Source: JANJUB01 sp040081075 (GTDB lineage Bacteria > Armatimonadota > Fimbriimonadia > Fimbriimonadales > Fimbriimonadaceae). Taken from it: a DNA stretch of 59,622 bases. Made by a program: the position numbers and the translations under genes. Location of the stretch: positions 1-59,622 of the forward strand of contig JBEBHJ010000014.1 of NCBI GenBank assembly GCA_040081075.1, in the 5' to 3' direction. Numbering within the stretch: the stretch's first letter is position 1; every line of letters starts with the position of its first letter. Shown in pieces: positions 46,143 through 55,119 of this stretch. The notes below the pieces were generated by a model. The model was not told where the DNA came from, made no database searches, and saw only the letters and a program-made list of their open reading frames with translations.

Positions 46143-48194
46143 ATGCTGAATCTGCTACTTGTCCGCACAATTATTCAACCCATTTCTTTAGAATCAAATG
46201 CGATGCATGCGTCGGATGTTGTGGCGGCGTTGGCTAAGCACAGCGGCGAGCCCCTCAGTTGTAGCCCATCGGTTGCCAACGAGCCGCTTGTTTTGCACCT
46301 TGACGCGGCAGATTATGCAAAAGCGAAGGAAAACTTAGCTTGGGCGGTAGACGGTACGTGGCGGCAAGAAGAAGACCGAATTATTCTGGACCGGAGTTCG
46401 TCGCTCGCCGCTCAACAAGAACGAGCCGAGGCCAAGAAGGTGCAAGACTTGCTGGCGAAGATTCTTGGCGACACGACTCTGGAGATGAAAAGTGCCCCCC
46501 TGTTCGACGACAAAATCGCGACATCGTATATTACGCGCGATTGGGCTAAGGACGTCGGAAACAACCAACATCTGAAGGAAATTAATCGTCTTCGCCTCAG
46601 TTCGCCCACGTTTCGTCAAGGCATCAATTGGATCAAGTCGATCGGAACCGCGAAGCTCGCTTCGATGCAGATTGGCGCAAGAACAGTTTATTCGGACGCA
46701 CCAACCGCCCTGCAACAACCCCTCGCCGCCTCGAAAAGCGTCATCAAGACGCTGATGTCTCAAGCCGACATTTTGAACGAAAGGGGCCGAGCTCTTGGGA
46801 AGACCGCCGGGTATCAAGCTTACGTTGACTATCAATCCATGGGCGGCCCAGGCAACCCTGCCCAATACCACAAGACGCTCTTTGTGATCAAGCGATTAGC
46901 TTTTGCGCGGTTCCAATTTGAGCTTGTGAGTGTCGACCAACAGGGACAGCTGATCATCGCCGGTCAAGGCACGATACCGAATCGGCTCGGCTCAAATATC
47001 TCCGCGCTACCAGCCACCGGTAAGCGTTTGGAAATATCAGACAAGATGAGGAGGCTCGGGCGAGTTTTCAATGACTTGGGAGTGTCGTACGGCGGTGGCG
47101 GCCCAGACTATTCCTACACGATTACCTTTTCCGAGCGCGAAGGCATGCCGTTTGATTGGGGTGTTGGGGAGCACTTGCGCAAGCCGTATTCTTCGGATCC
47201 AATTGGCTATTTCGCGGGTCCATTATTGAATCAGGCAGCCAAAAACAAAGACAAGCAGTTCATTGGCACCATTCCAGATTCGGCACTAATATATTTGGCG
47301 AGAGCAATGCAGGGTCAGGTGCGAACGGACGATGACCTCATTGCTTTCCTTTCACGTGGATTGGACCAGATCCCAATTTGTGAGTTGCGCGAAGAAGCCG
47401 ATTGGCGGATGATTCGGCCCAGCTTTCCATCGTATTCGTATGCTTCCCGATTTAACCGGGCAGCCGCCCAATTGCTTATCCAAAACATGAGAACAAAGGG
47501 CGAGTTTTCGCTTGAGGATGCTTGCGAATATGCAAAGGTGAGCCCTGGACCTTGGACTTTTTCTTCCCCTGATCTGGTGCTGTTGGGACACGCCGTGCCC
47601 GAGGTTCCTCGATTCACCATCGAGGAAACATTGCAAGGACATCTAAGCACGCTGCTGGGGTTTGGCATGCCGGGAAAGAACATTGAATCGGGAGTGAGGC
47701 GATTCGATTCTCTACCGCCGACCGTTCAATCCCAGATTCGAAGCTGGATTGTGAAAGAAGACCGGCTCACGCAAACGATTTCCAACGCCGCACATGGGAT
47801 GGGGCCAAGCAACGCCTTAGAAATGGAGACTACGGAGGTTGGAACCCGATCCGATTTGACCCTTGATATCCAAGTCCACATGAGGCCCTTTATTCGGGCC
47901 CAGGTCGAGAACGGTCCTGTTATGGATATGTCGGTTGGTTCGCTCGCATTTGAAGAAATTCAACCGGAAAACCCAGTAGGGGATATGCTCCCGCGTCGAA
48001 AATTTTCGAGTTACCAAGTCGTCAACCGGCGCAGCTATACATTTTCCATATCAGTAGGTGGCGTTCCGATCACAAGGTTTGGAAGCGAATACAGGAAAGA
48101 TATCAGTTCCAAACCGGGCGCGCGAAGAGAGTTGCCTCAGAAGATCCTAAGGGATGTGGATGAAGCAAAGAAGGGCTTTGGCGGTGGACTATGA
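46143..48194 (+). CDS. Large uncharacterised protein
   Basis: A 683-residue protein I do not recognise. The N-terminal ~85 residues (HASDVVAALAKHSGEPLSCSP, then LVLHLDAADYAKAKENLAWAVDGTW) resemble an STN-type small alpha/beta domain, as in secretin or TonB-receptor N-termini. A helical, Lys/Gln-rich segment follows (QQERAEAKKVQDLLAKIL). Residues about 180-460 are mixed, and the C-terminal ~130 residues are strand-rich. The first residues are only mildly hydrophobic, so export is uncertain. It starts three bases after the BNR gene stop and overlaps the next gene by 4 bases, indicating an operon of three. Confidence 0.7.
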   Translation: MLNLLLVRTIIQPISLESNAMHASDVVAALAKHSGEPLSCSPSVANEPLVLHLDAADYAKAKENLAWAVDGTWRQEEDRIILDRSSSLAAQQERAEAKKVQDLLAKILGDTTLEMKSAPLFDDKIATSYITRDWAKDVGNNQHLKEINRLRLSSPTFRQGINWIKSIGTAKLASMQIGARTVYSDAPTALQQPLAASKSVIKTLMSQADILNERGRALGKTAGYQAYVDYQSMGGPGNPAQYHKTLFVIKRLAFARFQFELVSVDQQGQLIIAGQGTIPNRLGSNISALPATGKRLEISDKMRRLGRVFNDLGVSYGGGGPDYSYTITFSEREGMPFDWGVGEHLRKPYSSDPIGYFAGPLLNQAAKNKDKQFIGTIPDSALIYLARAMQGQVRTDDDLIAFLSRGLDQIPICELREEADWRMIRPSFPSYSYASRFNRAAAQLLIQNMRTKGEFSLEDACEYAKVSPGPWTFSSPDLVLLGHAVPEVPRFTIEETLQGHLSTLLGFGMPGKNIESGVRRFDSLPPTVQSQIRSWIVKEDRLTQTISNAAHGMGPSNALEMETTEVGTRSDLTLDIQVHMRPFIRAQVENGPVMDMSVGSLAFEEIQPENPVGDMLPRRKFSSYQVVNRRSYTFSISVGGVPITRFGSEYRKDISSKPGARRELPQKILRDVDEAKKGFGGGL

Positions 48195-48670
48195 ATCCTC
48201 GATTCCCCAAAAAGTGGAGGTGGGTGTGTGGGGTGGTGGCGTTCCTAGGAATTGCATTCTGGGCGATCCAGGCGGAAGCCTATTATCATGCATACTTTGT
48301 TTCTTCAACAACGGGTTCGAATTACGGTTACACCCACACGCGCTGGTTCGGTTCTTTCAATCGCCAGAGTCGCGTTTCTCCTCTCGAGACCTATCTTACG
48401 GCTCATGGCTACCCCGTCAAAAATAGGTGGTGTCGCCCGTCCGATACCGGCTACGCGTTTTATGGCCAGGCAATCTCGTTTAGTTGCGGAAGGATGCCGC
48501 CGATTCACCGCCTTGATCATCGGGTTCAGCGGTTGTGGCTCGAGCATGCCACAGAGAAAGAGGTCGTTGCATTCTACAAACTGGCGGGGACCGGAACGGA
48601 TGCGCAAGTGGAAGCGGCGTGCAACGCTATTATCAAGCGCTATGACCCGGGTTCATTTTGGGTGAACTAA
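48191..48670 (+). CDS. Small secreted protein of unknown function
   Basis: A 159-residue protein with a convincing signal peptide (KKWRWVCGVVAFLGIAFWAIQAEA). The mature part is rich in Tyr, His and Arg (YYHAYFVSSTTGSNYGYTHTRW) and contains two Cys (NRWCRPSD, FSCGRM) that could form a disulfide in the periplasm. The C-terminal part (EKEVVAFYKLAGTGTDAQVEAACNAI) is helical. Not recognised. It overlaps the preceding large unknown gene by 4 bases, so the pair may act together. Confidence 0.68.
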   Translation: MNPRFPKKWRWVCGVVAFLGIAFWAIQAEAYYHAYFVSSTTGSNYGYTHTRWFGSFNRQSRVSPLETYLTAHGYPVKNRWCRPSDTGYAFYGQAISFSCGRMPPIHRLDHRVQRLWLEHATEKEVVAFYKLAGTGTDAQVEAACNAIIKRYDPGSFWVN

Positions 48671-48674
48671 CGGC

Positions 48675-48680
48675 TAGAAT
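48675..48680 (+). promoter_or_regulatory. -10-like TAGAAT for a leaderless start
   Basis: GGCTAGAAT ends 5 bases before ATG 48686, immediately after the previous gene. Confidence 0.4.
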
Positions 48681-48685
48681 TGAGG

Positions 48686-49381
48686 ATGCGTTATCGTTGT
48701 CCTCGCGCCTCGCAGCCGATTCGAATTGATGGCTCGCTGACCGATCCTCAGTGGGCGAAAGCCCCTTGGACCGACTATTTTGTTGACATAGAGGGCGACC
48801 TGAAGCCGCGGCCACGGTTCAAAACTCGCGCCAAGATGATGTACGACGACGATTACTTCTACATCGCCGCAGACATGGAGGAACCCCACTTGTGGGCGAC
48901 CTTGACTGAGCACGATAGCGTCATTTTCCACGACCACGATTTCGAAGTTTTCATTGATCCAGATGGAGATGCGGCTCGCTACTTTGAGTTCGAAATCAAC
49001 GCCCTCAACACTACGTGGGACCTCTTCCTGCCCAAAGCGTATCGCGATGGCGGCAGTGCGGATAACTCGTGGGAGACCCATGCGATCACGGCTGTAAATC
49101 TGAGGGGCACCCTCAACGATTCAAGAGATTTCGATGATGGATGGTCCGTAGAGATGGCTTTCCCTTGGGCATGTTTTGCCGACGGTGGCATGCCAGTTCC
49201 TCCTCGCTCCGGCGACGTGTGGCGCGTGAATTTTTCTCGGGTTGAATGGCCAATTGTTCCACTACCGAACGGAGGATATGAGAAGCCGGAAGGATGCAAA
49301 GAGGACAACTGGGTGTGGGCTCCGCAGGGGGTAGTTGACATGCACCAGCCTGAGCAATGGGGATATGTAGAGTTTGCCTAA
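48686..49381 (+). CDS. CBM9-like carbohydrate-binding domain protein
   Basis: A 231-residue protein consisting of one CBM9-like beta-sandwich: IRIDGSLTDPQWAKAPWTDYF, the KMMYDDDYFYIAADMEE strand pair, FHDHDFEVFIDPDGDAARYFEFEINALNTTWD, GWSVEMAFPW and VWRVNFSRVEW. These are the hallmarks of the DOMON/CBM9 family that binds sugars or heme in various enzymes. No signal peptide is visible, so a cytoplasmic or non-classically exported protein is implied, unusual for a stand-alone CBM9. I use ATG 48686; an in-frame TTG at 48680 overlaps the promoter element. The stop overlaps the convergent smpB stop. Confidence 0.82.
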   Translation: MRYRCPRASQPIRIDGSLTDPQWAKAPWTDYFVDIEGDLKPRPRFKTRAKMMYDDDYFYIAADMEEPHLWATLTEHDSVIFHDHDFEVFIDPDGDAARYFEFEINALNTTWDLFLPKAYRDGGSADNSWETHAITAVNLRGTLNDSRDFDDGWSVEMAFPWACFADGGMPVPPRSGDVWRVNFSRVEWPIVPLPNGGYEKPEGCKEDNWVWAPQGVVDMHQPEQWGYVEFA

Positions 49382-49845
49382 AACTTATCGGAGTGACCGC
49401 GTTCCAACTCGCGGCGAGCGTCATTTTTGGCAATAGCCTCGCGCTTATCGTAGTGTTTCTTGCCTCGGGCCAAGGCGATTTCGATTTTCACTCGACCGTT
49501 CTTAAAATAGACTTTGGTGGGCACGATGGTAAAGCCCTTCTCTTGTGACTTGCGCTGAACCATGATGATCTCCTTTTTGTGCAAGAGTAGCTTCCGGTCA
49601 CGGCGTCTCTCTGGCTTAAATGCCGACGAATGATCGTAGGGTTCAATGTCAAGCTGAATCAGCCATAACTCGCCGTCGACGACTTTGCAAAATGCATCAG
49701 TCATGTTAACGCGACCGTTGAACACACTTTTTACTTCGGCACCCACCAAGGCAATACCCGCTTCCCATGTGTCGTGTAGCTCAAATTCGAACCGCGCTTT
49801 GCGGTTCACGATGGATTTGGGCTCTTTTGCTTCTTTTTTCGCCAT
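49378..49845 (-). CDS. smpB: SsrA-binding protein SmpB
   Basis: A 155-residue tmRNA-binding protein needed for trans-translation. Landmarks: NRKARFEFELHDTWEAGIALVGAEVKS, an OB-fold with DAFCKVVDGELWLIQLDIEPYDHSS, RDRKLLLHKKEI and the C-terminal helix motif KNGRVKIEIALARGKKHYDKRE. It forms a barrel that positions tmRNA on stalled ribosomes. No tmRNA gene is apparent next to it. ATG start; divergent from the FKBP gene. Confidence 0.96.
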   Translation of the reverse strand: MAKKEAKEPKSIVNRKARFEFELHDTWEAGIALVGAEVKSVFNGRVNMTDAFCKVVDGELWLIQLDIEPYDHSSAFKPERRRDRKLLLHKKEIIMVQRKSQEKGFTIVPTKVYFKNGRVKIEIALARGKKHYDKREAIAKNDARRELERGHSDKF

Positions 49846-49898
49846 GAGAATTCAGTTCGGGAACAAGTTTACCAATGGGAGCGTTGAACCTACGGTGG

Positions 49899-49904
49899 TA
49901 GAAT
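49899..49904 (+). promoter_or_regulatory. -10-like TAGAAT upstream of the FKBP gene
   Basis: TAGAAT ends 11 bases before the ATG at 49916, implying a leader of about 4-5 nucleotides and no Shine-Dalgarno. Confidence 0.3.
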
Positions 49905-49915
49905 TCCACTGCTCT

Positions 49916-50728
49916 ATGAATCGTCTCTTATCGCTTACGGTTGCTTCCTCGGTTTTGTTCGGCCTGGGATGCGGAAAGTCCCCCGAAGACAAGGCCGCGC
50001 CGGCGCCTGTCAAGACCGCAACTGCTCCCGCCGATCAGCTTAAAGAGCTGGGCATAAAGGATACGCAAGTTGGTAAGCCTTCGGAGTTTGTAAAAGGAAT
50101 GAAGGCAGCCGAGCCAGGGGATCGATTGTATGTGCGATACAAAGGCTACTTCAAGAATGGTGAAGTTTTTGATCGGAACGATTCTGATGGTGTTGTCTAC
50201 CCGGTAACTCTCGCGAACAACGAAGTAATCAAGGGCTGGGACGAGGGTCTGATTGGGATGCAAATTGGGGGTAAGCGCAAGTTAAGCGTTCCCTGGATCA
50301 AGGGCTACGGAATCGATGGCCGCGATAACATCCCACCCAAAACTGACCTCTACTTTGATGTTGAACTGGTGGATTTGGTGAAACGAGGTCAAGAAACGAC
50401 GTACCACATCATTGATCGAGTAAAGGGAACAGGGGCAGAGGCTCGTAAGGGAAGCGAAGTAACGGTGGAATACGAAATGAGAGCCGCCGGGCAGAGCCGC
50501 GTCATTGATTCATCGGCGATTCAAAAGAAGAACATGACATTTCGAATTGGTGACCTCGCGATGATTGAAACCGTGGAGGACGCGTGTGTTGGAATGCGCG
50601 CAGGCGGAACGCGAGAAGCAAGAATCCCGGCAAGTTTGTGCCGACTAGAGTCCAAGACCTCCGCTCTTGTTGGAGTTCCTGCTGAGACGGTTTGGTATGT
50701 CAAGCTCAAATTGCTCTCCGTGAAGTAA
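49916..50728 (+). CDS. FKBP-type peptidyl-prolyl isomerase lipoprotein, two domains
   Basis: A 270-residue protein. The frame is open back to 49685, but the ATG at 49916 gives a lipoprotein signal (ASSVLFGLGC). After a Pro/Ala linker comes an FKBP domain (about residues 55-150) with the core YVRYKGYFKNGEVFDRND, VIKGWDEGLIGMQIGGKRKLSVPW and YGIDGRDNIPPKTDLYFDVEL. A second, degenerate FKBP-like domain follows (VTVEYEMRAAG, VEDACVGMRAGGTREARIP). It probably helps fold exported proteins at the periplasmic face. The second copy lacks several active-site aromatics and may be a substrate-binding arm. Confidence 0.9.
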   Translation: MNRLLSLTVASSVLFGLGCGKSPEDKAAPAPVKTATAPADQLKELGIKDTQVGKPSEFVKGMKAAEPGDRLYVRYKGYFKNGEVFDRNDSDGVVYPVTLANNEVIKGWDEGLIGMQIGGKRKLSVPWIKGYGIDGRDNIPPKTDLYFDVELVDLVKRGQETTYHIIDRVKGTGAEARKGSEVTVEYEMRAAGQSRVIDSSAIQKKNMTFRIGDLAMIETVEDACVGMRAGGTREARIPASLCRLESKTSALVGVPAETVWYVKLKLLSVK

Positions 50729-50743
50729 CATCTAGGTTCTTCC

Positions 50744-51610
50744 ATGGCAATTCTTGTTGACAAAAACTCGCGCGTCCTTGTTTGTGGCATGACCGGTCGC
50801 GAAGGCGCGTTTCACACGGGCCAAATGATTGAATATGGCACGAATGTGGTCGCCGGAGTCACTCCCGGAAAAGGCGGTACCGAGTTCTTGGGCAAACCGA
50901 TTTTTGATACGGTTGAGGAAGCGGTCGCCAAAACGGGTGCAGACGCCGCACTGATTTTTGTCCCCGCTCCATTTGCCGCTGACTCGGTTTTGGAATGCGA
51001 AGGCGCTGGTATGCCGTTTGTTACCCTGATCACCGAAGGAATTCCAACTCAAGATATGGTGCGCACCGTGAACAAGGTTCGAGCTGGCGGAAAAACCCGG
51101 TTGCTCGGCGGTAACTGCGCTGGAATCATCACCCCCGGCGAATGCAAAATGGGAATCATGCCCGGGCACATTTTTGCTCCTGGCCCTATCGGCCTTGTAT
51201 CCAGGTCGGGCACTTTAACCTATGAAATCGTTTGGGAAATGACCCGAAACGGCTTTGGCCAAACCACCTGCGTAGGAATCGGTGGTGATCCCATCCCCGG
51301 AACCCGATTTATTGAGGTGATGGAAATGTTCGAGAGGGACCCCGCCACAACCGCTGTTGTCATGATTGGAGAGATCGGCGGAACCGATGAAGAAGCCGCT
51401 TGCGAATACATTAAAACGATGAAGAAGCCTGTCGTTGGGTTCATCTCCGGTCGAACCGCTCCCCCCGGGAAGCGCATGGGCCACGCCGGTGCGATTGTTT
51501 CGGGCGGTAAAGGCACAGCTCAATCAAAAGTGGATGCGTTCCTCGCTGCCGGAGCCGCAGTTGCCGATAAAACCAGTGATGTTCCGACTTTGTTAAGAGC
51601 GGCACTTTAA
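50744..51610 (+). CDS. sucD: Succinyl-CoA synthetase subunit alpha
   Basis: A 288-residue ADP/GDP-forming succinyl-CoA ligase alpha subunit. It has VLVCGMTGREGAFHTGQMIEYGTNVVAGVTPGKGG, a Rossmann CoA-binding region, GGNCAGIITPGECKMGIMPGHI and the phosphorylated catalytic His in GHAGAIVSGGKGTA. It acts in the TCA cycle. The beta subunit gene sucC, usually immediately upstream, is not here. A TAGGTT element ends 5 bases before the ATG. Confidence 0.95.
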   Translation: MAILVDKNSRVLVCGMTGREGAFHTGQMIEYGTNVVAGVTPGKGGTEFLGKPIFDTVEEAVAKTGADAALIFVPAPFAADSVLECEGAGMPFVTLITEGIPTQDMVRTVNKVRAGGKTRLLGGNCAGIITPGECKMGIMPGHIFAPGPIGLVSRSGTLTYEIVWEMTRNGFGQTTCVGIGGDPIPGTRFIEVMEMFERDPATTAVVMIGEIGGTDEEAACEYIKTMKKPVVGFISGRTAPPGKRMGHAGAIVSGGKGTAQSKVDAFLAAGAAVADKTSDVPTLLRAAL

Positions 51611-51636
51611 GCCCGCTTGTTCCGTCGTCTAGTTGT

Positions 51637-52305
51637 ATGAGTGGTAGGGCTTTAGCGGCCGAGTTCCTCGGCACATTTGTTTTGTGTTTTCTTGGCATCG
51701 GAGCCGCCTGCGCTGACGGCGCTGGCTTGGTTGGTGTGGCTCTCGCCCACGGTTTAGCGATCGCCACGATGGGAACGGCCGTTGGGCACATTAGCGGAGG
51801 CCACTTTAATCCGGCCGTTAGCTTTGCAATGGCTCTCACCAAGCGGATGAAGTGGGGCGACATGGCGACTTACTGGATGGCCCAACTTCTGGGTGGCGCG
51901 GCGGGGGCCTACTCCGTATTCTTCTTGTATCCAAAGGATAAAGTTGATGCGGTCTCGCTGGGATCAACAATGGTCAATCCCGCCATCGATCCGACTAAAG
52001 CAATCGTATTCGAAGCCATCGGCACGGCGATTCTGGTTTGGGCAATCTTTGGCACGGCAGTGCGAAAGGGGAGCCCCAATATGGGAGCTTGGTTTATCGG
52101 CCTTACGATTTCGGCGGTGATCTTCGCGGTTGGGCCGCTTACCGGAGCCGCTCTCAATCCCGCGCGCTGGTTTGGTCCGGTTGCGGTAACCCACGACTTC
52201 AAGGATGCAATCGTTTACATCATCGGTCCATGCCTTGGAGCGGCGATTGCGGCATTGAGCTACCAGAAGTTCCTATGTCCCGAGATGGACTCGGAAACGG
52301 CGTAG
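51637..52305 (+). CDS. Aquaporin (MIP family)
   Basis: A 222-residue six-helix channel protein. Two NPA boxes are present, in GGHFNPAVSFAMAL and GAALNPARWFGP, the second followed by the conserved Arg of the selectivity filter. The His in the HFNPA-adjacent helix and the small residues near the second NPA suggest a water-selective pore rather than a glycerol facilitator, but this is a weak call. It starts 26 bases after sucD, without an evident Shine-Dalgarno. The C-terminal tail is short and acidic (EMDSETA). Confidence 0.93.
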   Translation: MSGRALAAEFLGTFVLCFLGIGAACADGAGLVGVALAHGLAIATMGTAVGHISGGHFNPAVSFAMALTKRMKWGDMATYWMAQLLGGAAGAYSVFFLYPKDKVDAVSLGSTMVNPAIDPTKAIVFEAIGTAILVWAIFGTAVRKGSPNMGAWFIGLTISAVIFAVGPLTGAALNPARWFGPVAVTHDFKDAIVYIIGPCLGAAIAALSYQKFLCPEMDSETA

Positions 52306-52383
52306 GTGCGCAGGTTTGTAGCTTGGTGCGTCTCGCCCCTTATGGGCTCCCGACTCGGTGCCCCCGTCTTCCGCACGTTCGGC

Positions 52384-52389
52384 TAAAAT
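52384..52389 (+). promoter_or_regulatory. -10-like TAAAAT for a leaderless start
   Basis: GGCTAAAAT ends 5 bases before ATG 52395, identical in sequence and spacing to the element before 43506. Confidence 0.5.
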
Positions 52390-52394
52390 AGCCC

Positions 52395-52966
52395 ATGAGT
52401 AGAAAGAAGGTTGTCGGTTTACTTGGCGCAATCGCGATCTGCCTTGGACTTGGTTGCTGGTGGGCGATGAGCCGCAGCCTGCGCTTCCGACCTTTTTGAA
52501 GAAGTTTGAATCTCAAACTGTTCTGAAAGAGCAACGTCGATACCGCAATACGTGGGTAAGCCTCGCCTATCGAGTGGACGTTCCCGCCGAGAAAGTAACA
52601 CTTTCGCTAGCGGACGAGGTGGGGGACAAGAATGTTTACATCGGGCCTGGATTCGCAGAGTGCTCAATGGCTTCATACGAGGCACGCTTAACCGCGGTGA
52701 TTCACCAAGGTCGCCGTCAAACCATCGTTCACTTTTCGCAAAACACGAAGGCGGTTCCATTCCCAACGTCTCTAGTGGTGAAACTGCTGCCGAGTTTCAA
52801 TATCAACTCATCTGGGAGATCATTGGACATCATGGGAGACGATGAGTTTGATAAGAGCCTAACCTTGCAGTCCATTCGCAAGATACGACCAAACGTTCGC
52901 GATCTTCCACCCAACATCTATTACATCCCCAAAGCAAAACTGGCCAAAACATCACCAAAGCCTTGA
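52395..52966 (+). CDS. Uncharacterised exported (possible lipo-) protein, frame disrupted near 52460
   Basis: The first ATG frame gives a signal peptide (KKVVGLLGAIAICLGLGC) and then stops early. The body (GDEPQPALPTFLKKFESQ onward) is in another frame. Adding one G to the GGG of TGGTGGGCGATG (about 52460-52465) gives LGCWWGDEPQP and a product of 190 residues. The mature domain has strand-rich segments (VSLAYRVDVPAEKVTLSL, NVYIGPGFAECSM, HQGRRQTIVHFSQ). No family is recognised. A TTG at 52454 could start the body alone but would leave it without a signal. Preceded by the GGCTAAAAT element at leaderless spacing. Confidence 0.55.
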
Positions 52967-52974
52967 GGTTTCGC

Positions 52975-53490
52975 CTAGAGCTGGAAACCCGGCGCGATGG
53001 GCGGCGCATCGTCATCATCGACATACGACGCAAGCTCATCAATGTACGGGAAGAGTTCGGCCGCATAGTGTTGCTCTTGGTTACGTAGTGTAGCCGCCAA
53101 TGTTTCCGTCGTCGGGTCGGTGAGCATATTGGCGTAGGTTGCGATGGCTTGGTAAAGTCCGGCTTTGAGATGCGCTGACCCGTAATATCGCACGTAGAGT
53201 AGCGTGTTTCGACTCTCTGCACCCTGAGTCACATTCATCCAGTCGGCCGCTTTACCAAAGACAACGTTCACAAAGCTCTTCGCTTGGTTTTGTTTGGCTC
53301 CCAGTTCTTCCAATCGAATCGCCAAAGCTCGCACTTGGTTTTCACAGGAGCTCTTGTATTCCGCGACGACTGAACTCGCCTCAAACGAAGCAAATCCGGG
53401 GTTGAAAGCATCGAGCGCTTCCAGTGCACCCACTTCGGTGGAGTGTGCTTCCTGCAATAACCGAATCAAACCTGCAACGTCATGAGCCAT
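52975..53490 (-). CDS. Predicted ferritin-like four-helix protein, uncharacterised
   Basis: A 171-residue all-helical protein: LIRLLQEAHSTEVGALEALDAF, SSCENQVRALAIRLEELGAKQNQAKSFVNVVFG, LKAGLYQAIATYANMLTDP and LRNQEQHYAAELFPYIDELA. The E..H..E spacing in helices 1 and 4 resembles small ferritin-like proteins of the DUF892/YciF kind, so a di-iron site is possible. I start at the ATG 53490 (MAHDVAG); an upstream ATG at 53523 would add 11 residues and abut the divergent gene's start. Convergent with the previous gene. Confidence 0.6.
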   Translation of the reverse strand: MAHDVAGLIRLLQEAHSTEVGALEALDAFNPGFASFEASSVVAEYKSSCENQVRALAIRLEELGAKQNQAKSFVNVVFGKAADWMNVTQGAESRNTLLYVRYYGSAHLKAGLYQAIATYANMLTDPTTETLAATLRNQEQHYAAELFPYIDELASYVDDDDAPPIAPGFQL

Positions 53491-53513
53491 TTCAAACCAG
53501 GTTACCCACTCGG

Positions 53514-53519
53514 TAGAAT
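53514..53519 (+). promoter_or_regulatory. -10-like TAGAAT for a leaderless start
   Basis: TAGAAT ends 6 bases before ATG 53526, with no Shine-Dalgarno. Confidence 0.45.
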
Positions 53520-53525
53520 GCATTC

Positions 53526-54471
53526 ATGCTAGTCCCGGCATTGGTCCTATCACTGCTGACACAGTCACCCGACCGGCTCTACGTTTCGGTTGGCACGGGC
53601 ACTCCGAGCGAAGTATCCCGAACAATCGTTGAGAACGTAAGCAATCCAAGTTCAAACACGCTTGTGCGTAAGGATGTCAACGACAAGCTAACCGTTTTCT
53701 ATGATCCCAACGATGAGAGCCTGGTCAGTTTTCGTAAGTCCGCACAGTTCTTCGAAGAGTGTTCCATGAGCCTGCAGAAGAACATCATCAGCAGCATTGA
53801 CTTGTCCAAGGGATCGCAAGAGCAGATGGCAGCAATCTTGAGTAATTTTGGCGATGTCGACTTTACCGCTCCAACCTATGTCAACCTGATCCCATCGGTG
53901 TCTCTAGATTTTGGTCAGCTTGGTGGTGAAATTCAAATCAGGCCCGAATCCGATCCCCCAGATCTCATACCCGCGCGCATCATATCATCTCGACCTTCCG
54001 TCCGCGCTATAACCCGCTCATCTGGACCCCAACTCCTCGGTTCGTCATAAGGAGTCGCAACACTTTAAGTGCGAAAGAAATGGGATTCGCATGGGGAGGG
54101 CCTTAGAGGTTTTTGAACGGATTCTCTTAGAAGAGCGGAACCGGTCGAATAGTGCCATGGCAAGATTTACCACACTCTCTTTCGAGCAGTCGGGCCTCGG
54201 GAGCCTTCATCGTGCGACGAGCGAGACCCTCAAGATTTCTGATCTGGATGCTTCCACCCGAGAGAAGTTGATCGCCAAAGTTCGGCAGCAGCATAAGGCA
54301 CTAGGATACGAGACGGGTGATGCATGCCAGGTGGCATTCTTGAAAGGAAAGACTTTTAGTTTGACGCCATCACTAGGCTTCCGACTCTGGCTAGAATCAG
54401 CCGATGGGCAACGAGGTTATGCGACCATGGTGTACAAAATGCCATGCGTTAAGTCGGCCAAGCGCCTGTAG
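53526..54471 (+). CDS. Uncharacterised secreted protein, frame disrupted twice (near 53990 and 54098)
   Basis: Three consecutive frames form one protein of about 315 residues if two bases are restored. Part 1 (from 53526) has a signal peptide (MLVPALVLSLLTQS) and an alpha/beta region to about 53990. Part 2 (about 53990-54095) reads STFRPRYNPLIWTPTPRFV...AKEMGFAWG. Part 3 (from about 54091) reads ALEVFERILLEERNRSN to KSAKRL. Adding one G to the GGG at 54098-54100 joins GFAWGG to ALEVFERI. No domain recognised. Two hits in one short gene could mean decay, but both are single-base losses like others in the window. Confidence 0.5.
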
Positions 54472-54501
54472 ACTCAAAACTCCGACCATAATAGAGAATC
54501 C

Positions 54502-55119
54502 TTGCTGTACGTTCTTCTGCTTGTATTCGGATTCATCGGCCTCTTTATCATGGCGGCGATGGGTTCGTTGCGCACGGGTCGGGGTCATCCCGGAGCGCGC
54601 GGGCACTCGGCAAAGGGACACGGTAAAGGCGTCCATCGCGGAAAAGTGCACGTGCAGGGGAAGTCGAATTTTGGATTGGCAAGCCTACTTCAAGCGTTCT
54701 CTCCTATAGATTTCTTCGCTACGGCTATGGGTGCGGGAGCGCTCGGCATTGTTGGGCGGAAGGTCTTCAAAAACGAGCAGATAGCATTGGGAATGGCAGT
54801 GGCAGGCGGAATCATCATGGATTTTCTCATCGTCAAGCCACTGCTTAACCTGATGATGAAATACGCCAGCGACCCGTCGGAAGGCTTGGAGGGGGCTGTA
54901 AGTCAACTAGCCGAGGCTGCGACCAGTTTTGATGGGCAGGGACGCGGGTTGATCAAACTAACGATCGACGGCCAAACCTCACAAATCCTCGCAACATTAG
55001 AACCGGGAGAGGTCGGGGCCGGGATTCGAGTGTCAAAGGGAGATCGCCTGGTTATCCTGGACGTGGACTCAGCCCGAAACATTTGCCGGGTTTCACGTGA
55101 AATAGCCATAGATGAGTAA
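54502..55119 (+). CDS. NfeD-like membrane protein
   Basis: A 205-residue protein with an N-terminal helix (LYVLLLVFGFIGLFIMAAM), a basic linker rich in Gly/His/Arg, hydrophobic segments at about residues 68-85 and 95-120, and a C-terminal OB-like domain (GLIKLTIDGQTSQILATL, VSKGDRLVILDVDSARNICRVS). Small NfeD proteins usually sit beside a flotillin/SPFH gene, as here. They are thought to help organise or anchor flotillin assemblies in the membrane. TTG start at 54502 with a TAATAG element 7 bases upstream. The domain call is moderate. Confidence 0.7.
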   Translation: MLYVLLLVFGFIGLFIMAAMGSLRTGRGHPGARGHSAKGHGKGVHRGKVHVQGKSNFGLASLLQAFSPIDFFATAMGAGALGIVGRKVFKNEQIALGMAVAGGIIMDFLIVKPLLNLMMKYASDPSEGLEGAVSQLAEAATSFDGQGRGLIKLTIDGQTSQILATLEPGEVGAGIRVSKGDRLVILDVDSARNICRVSREIAIDE

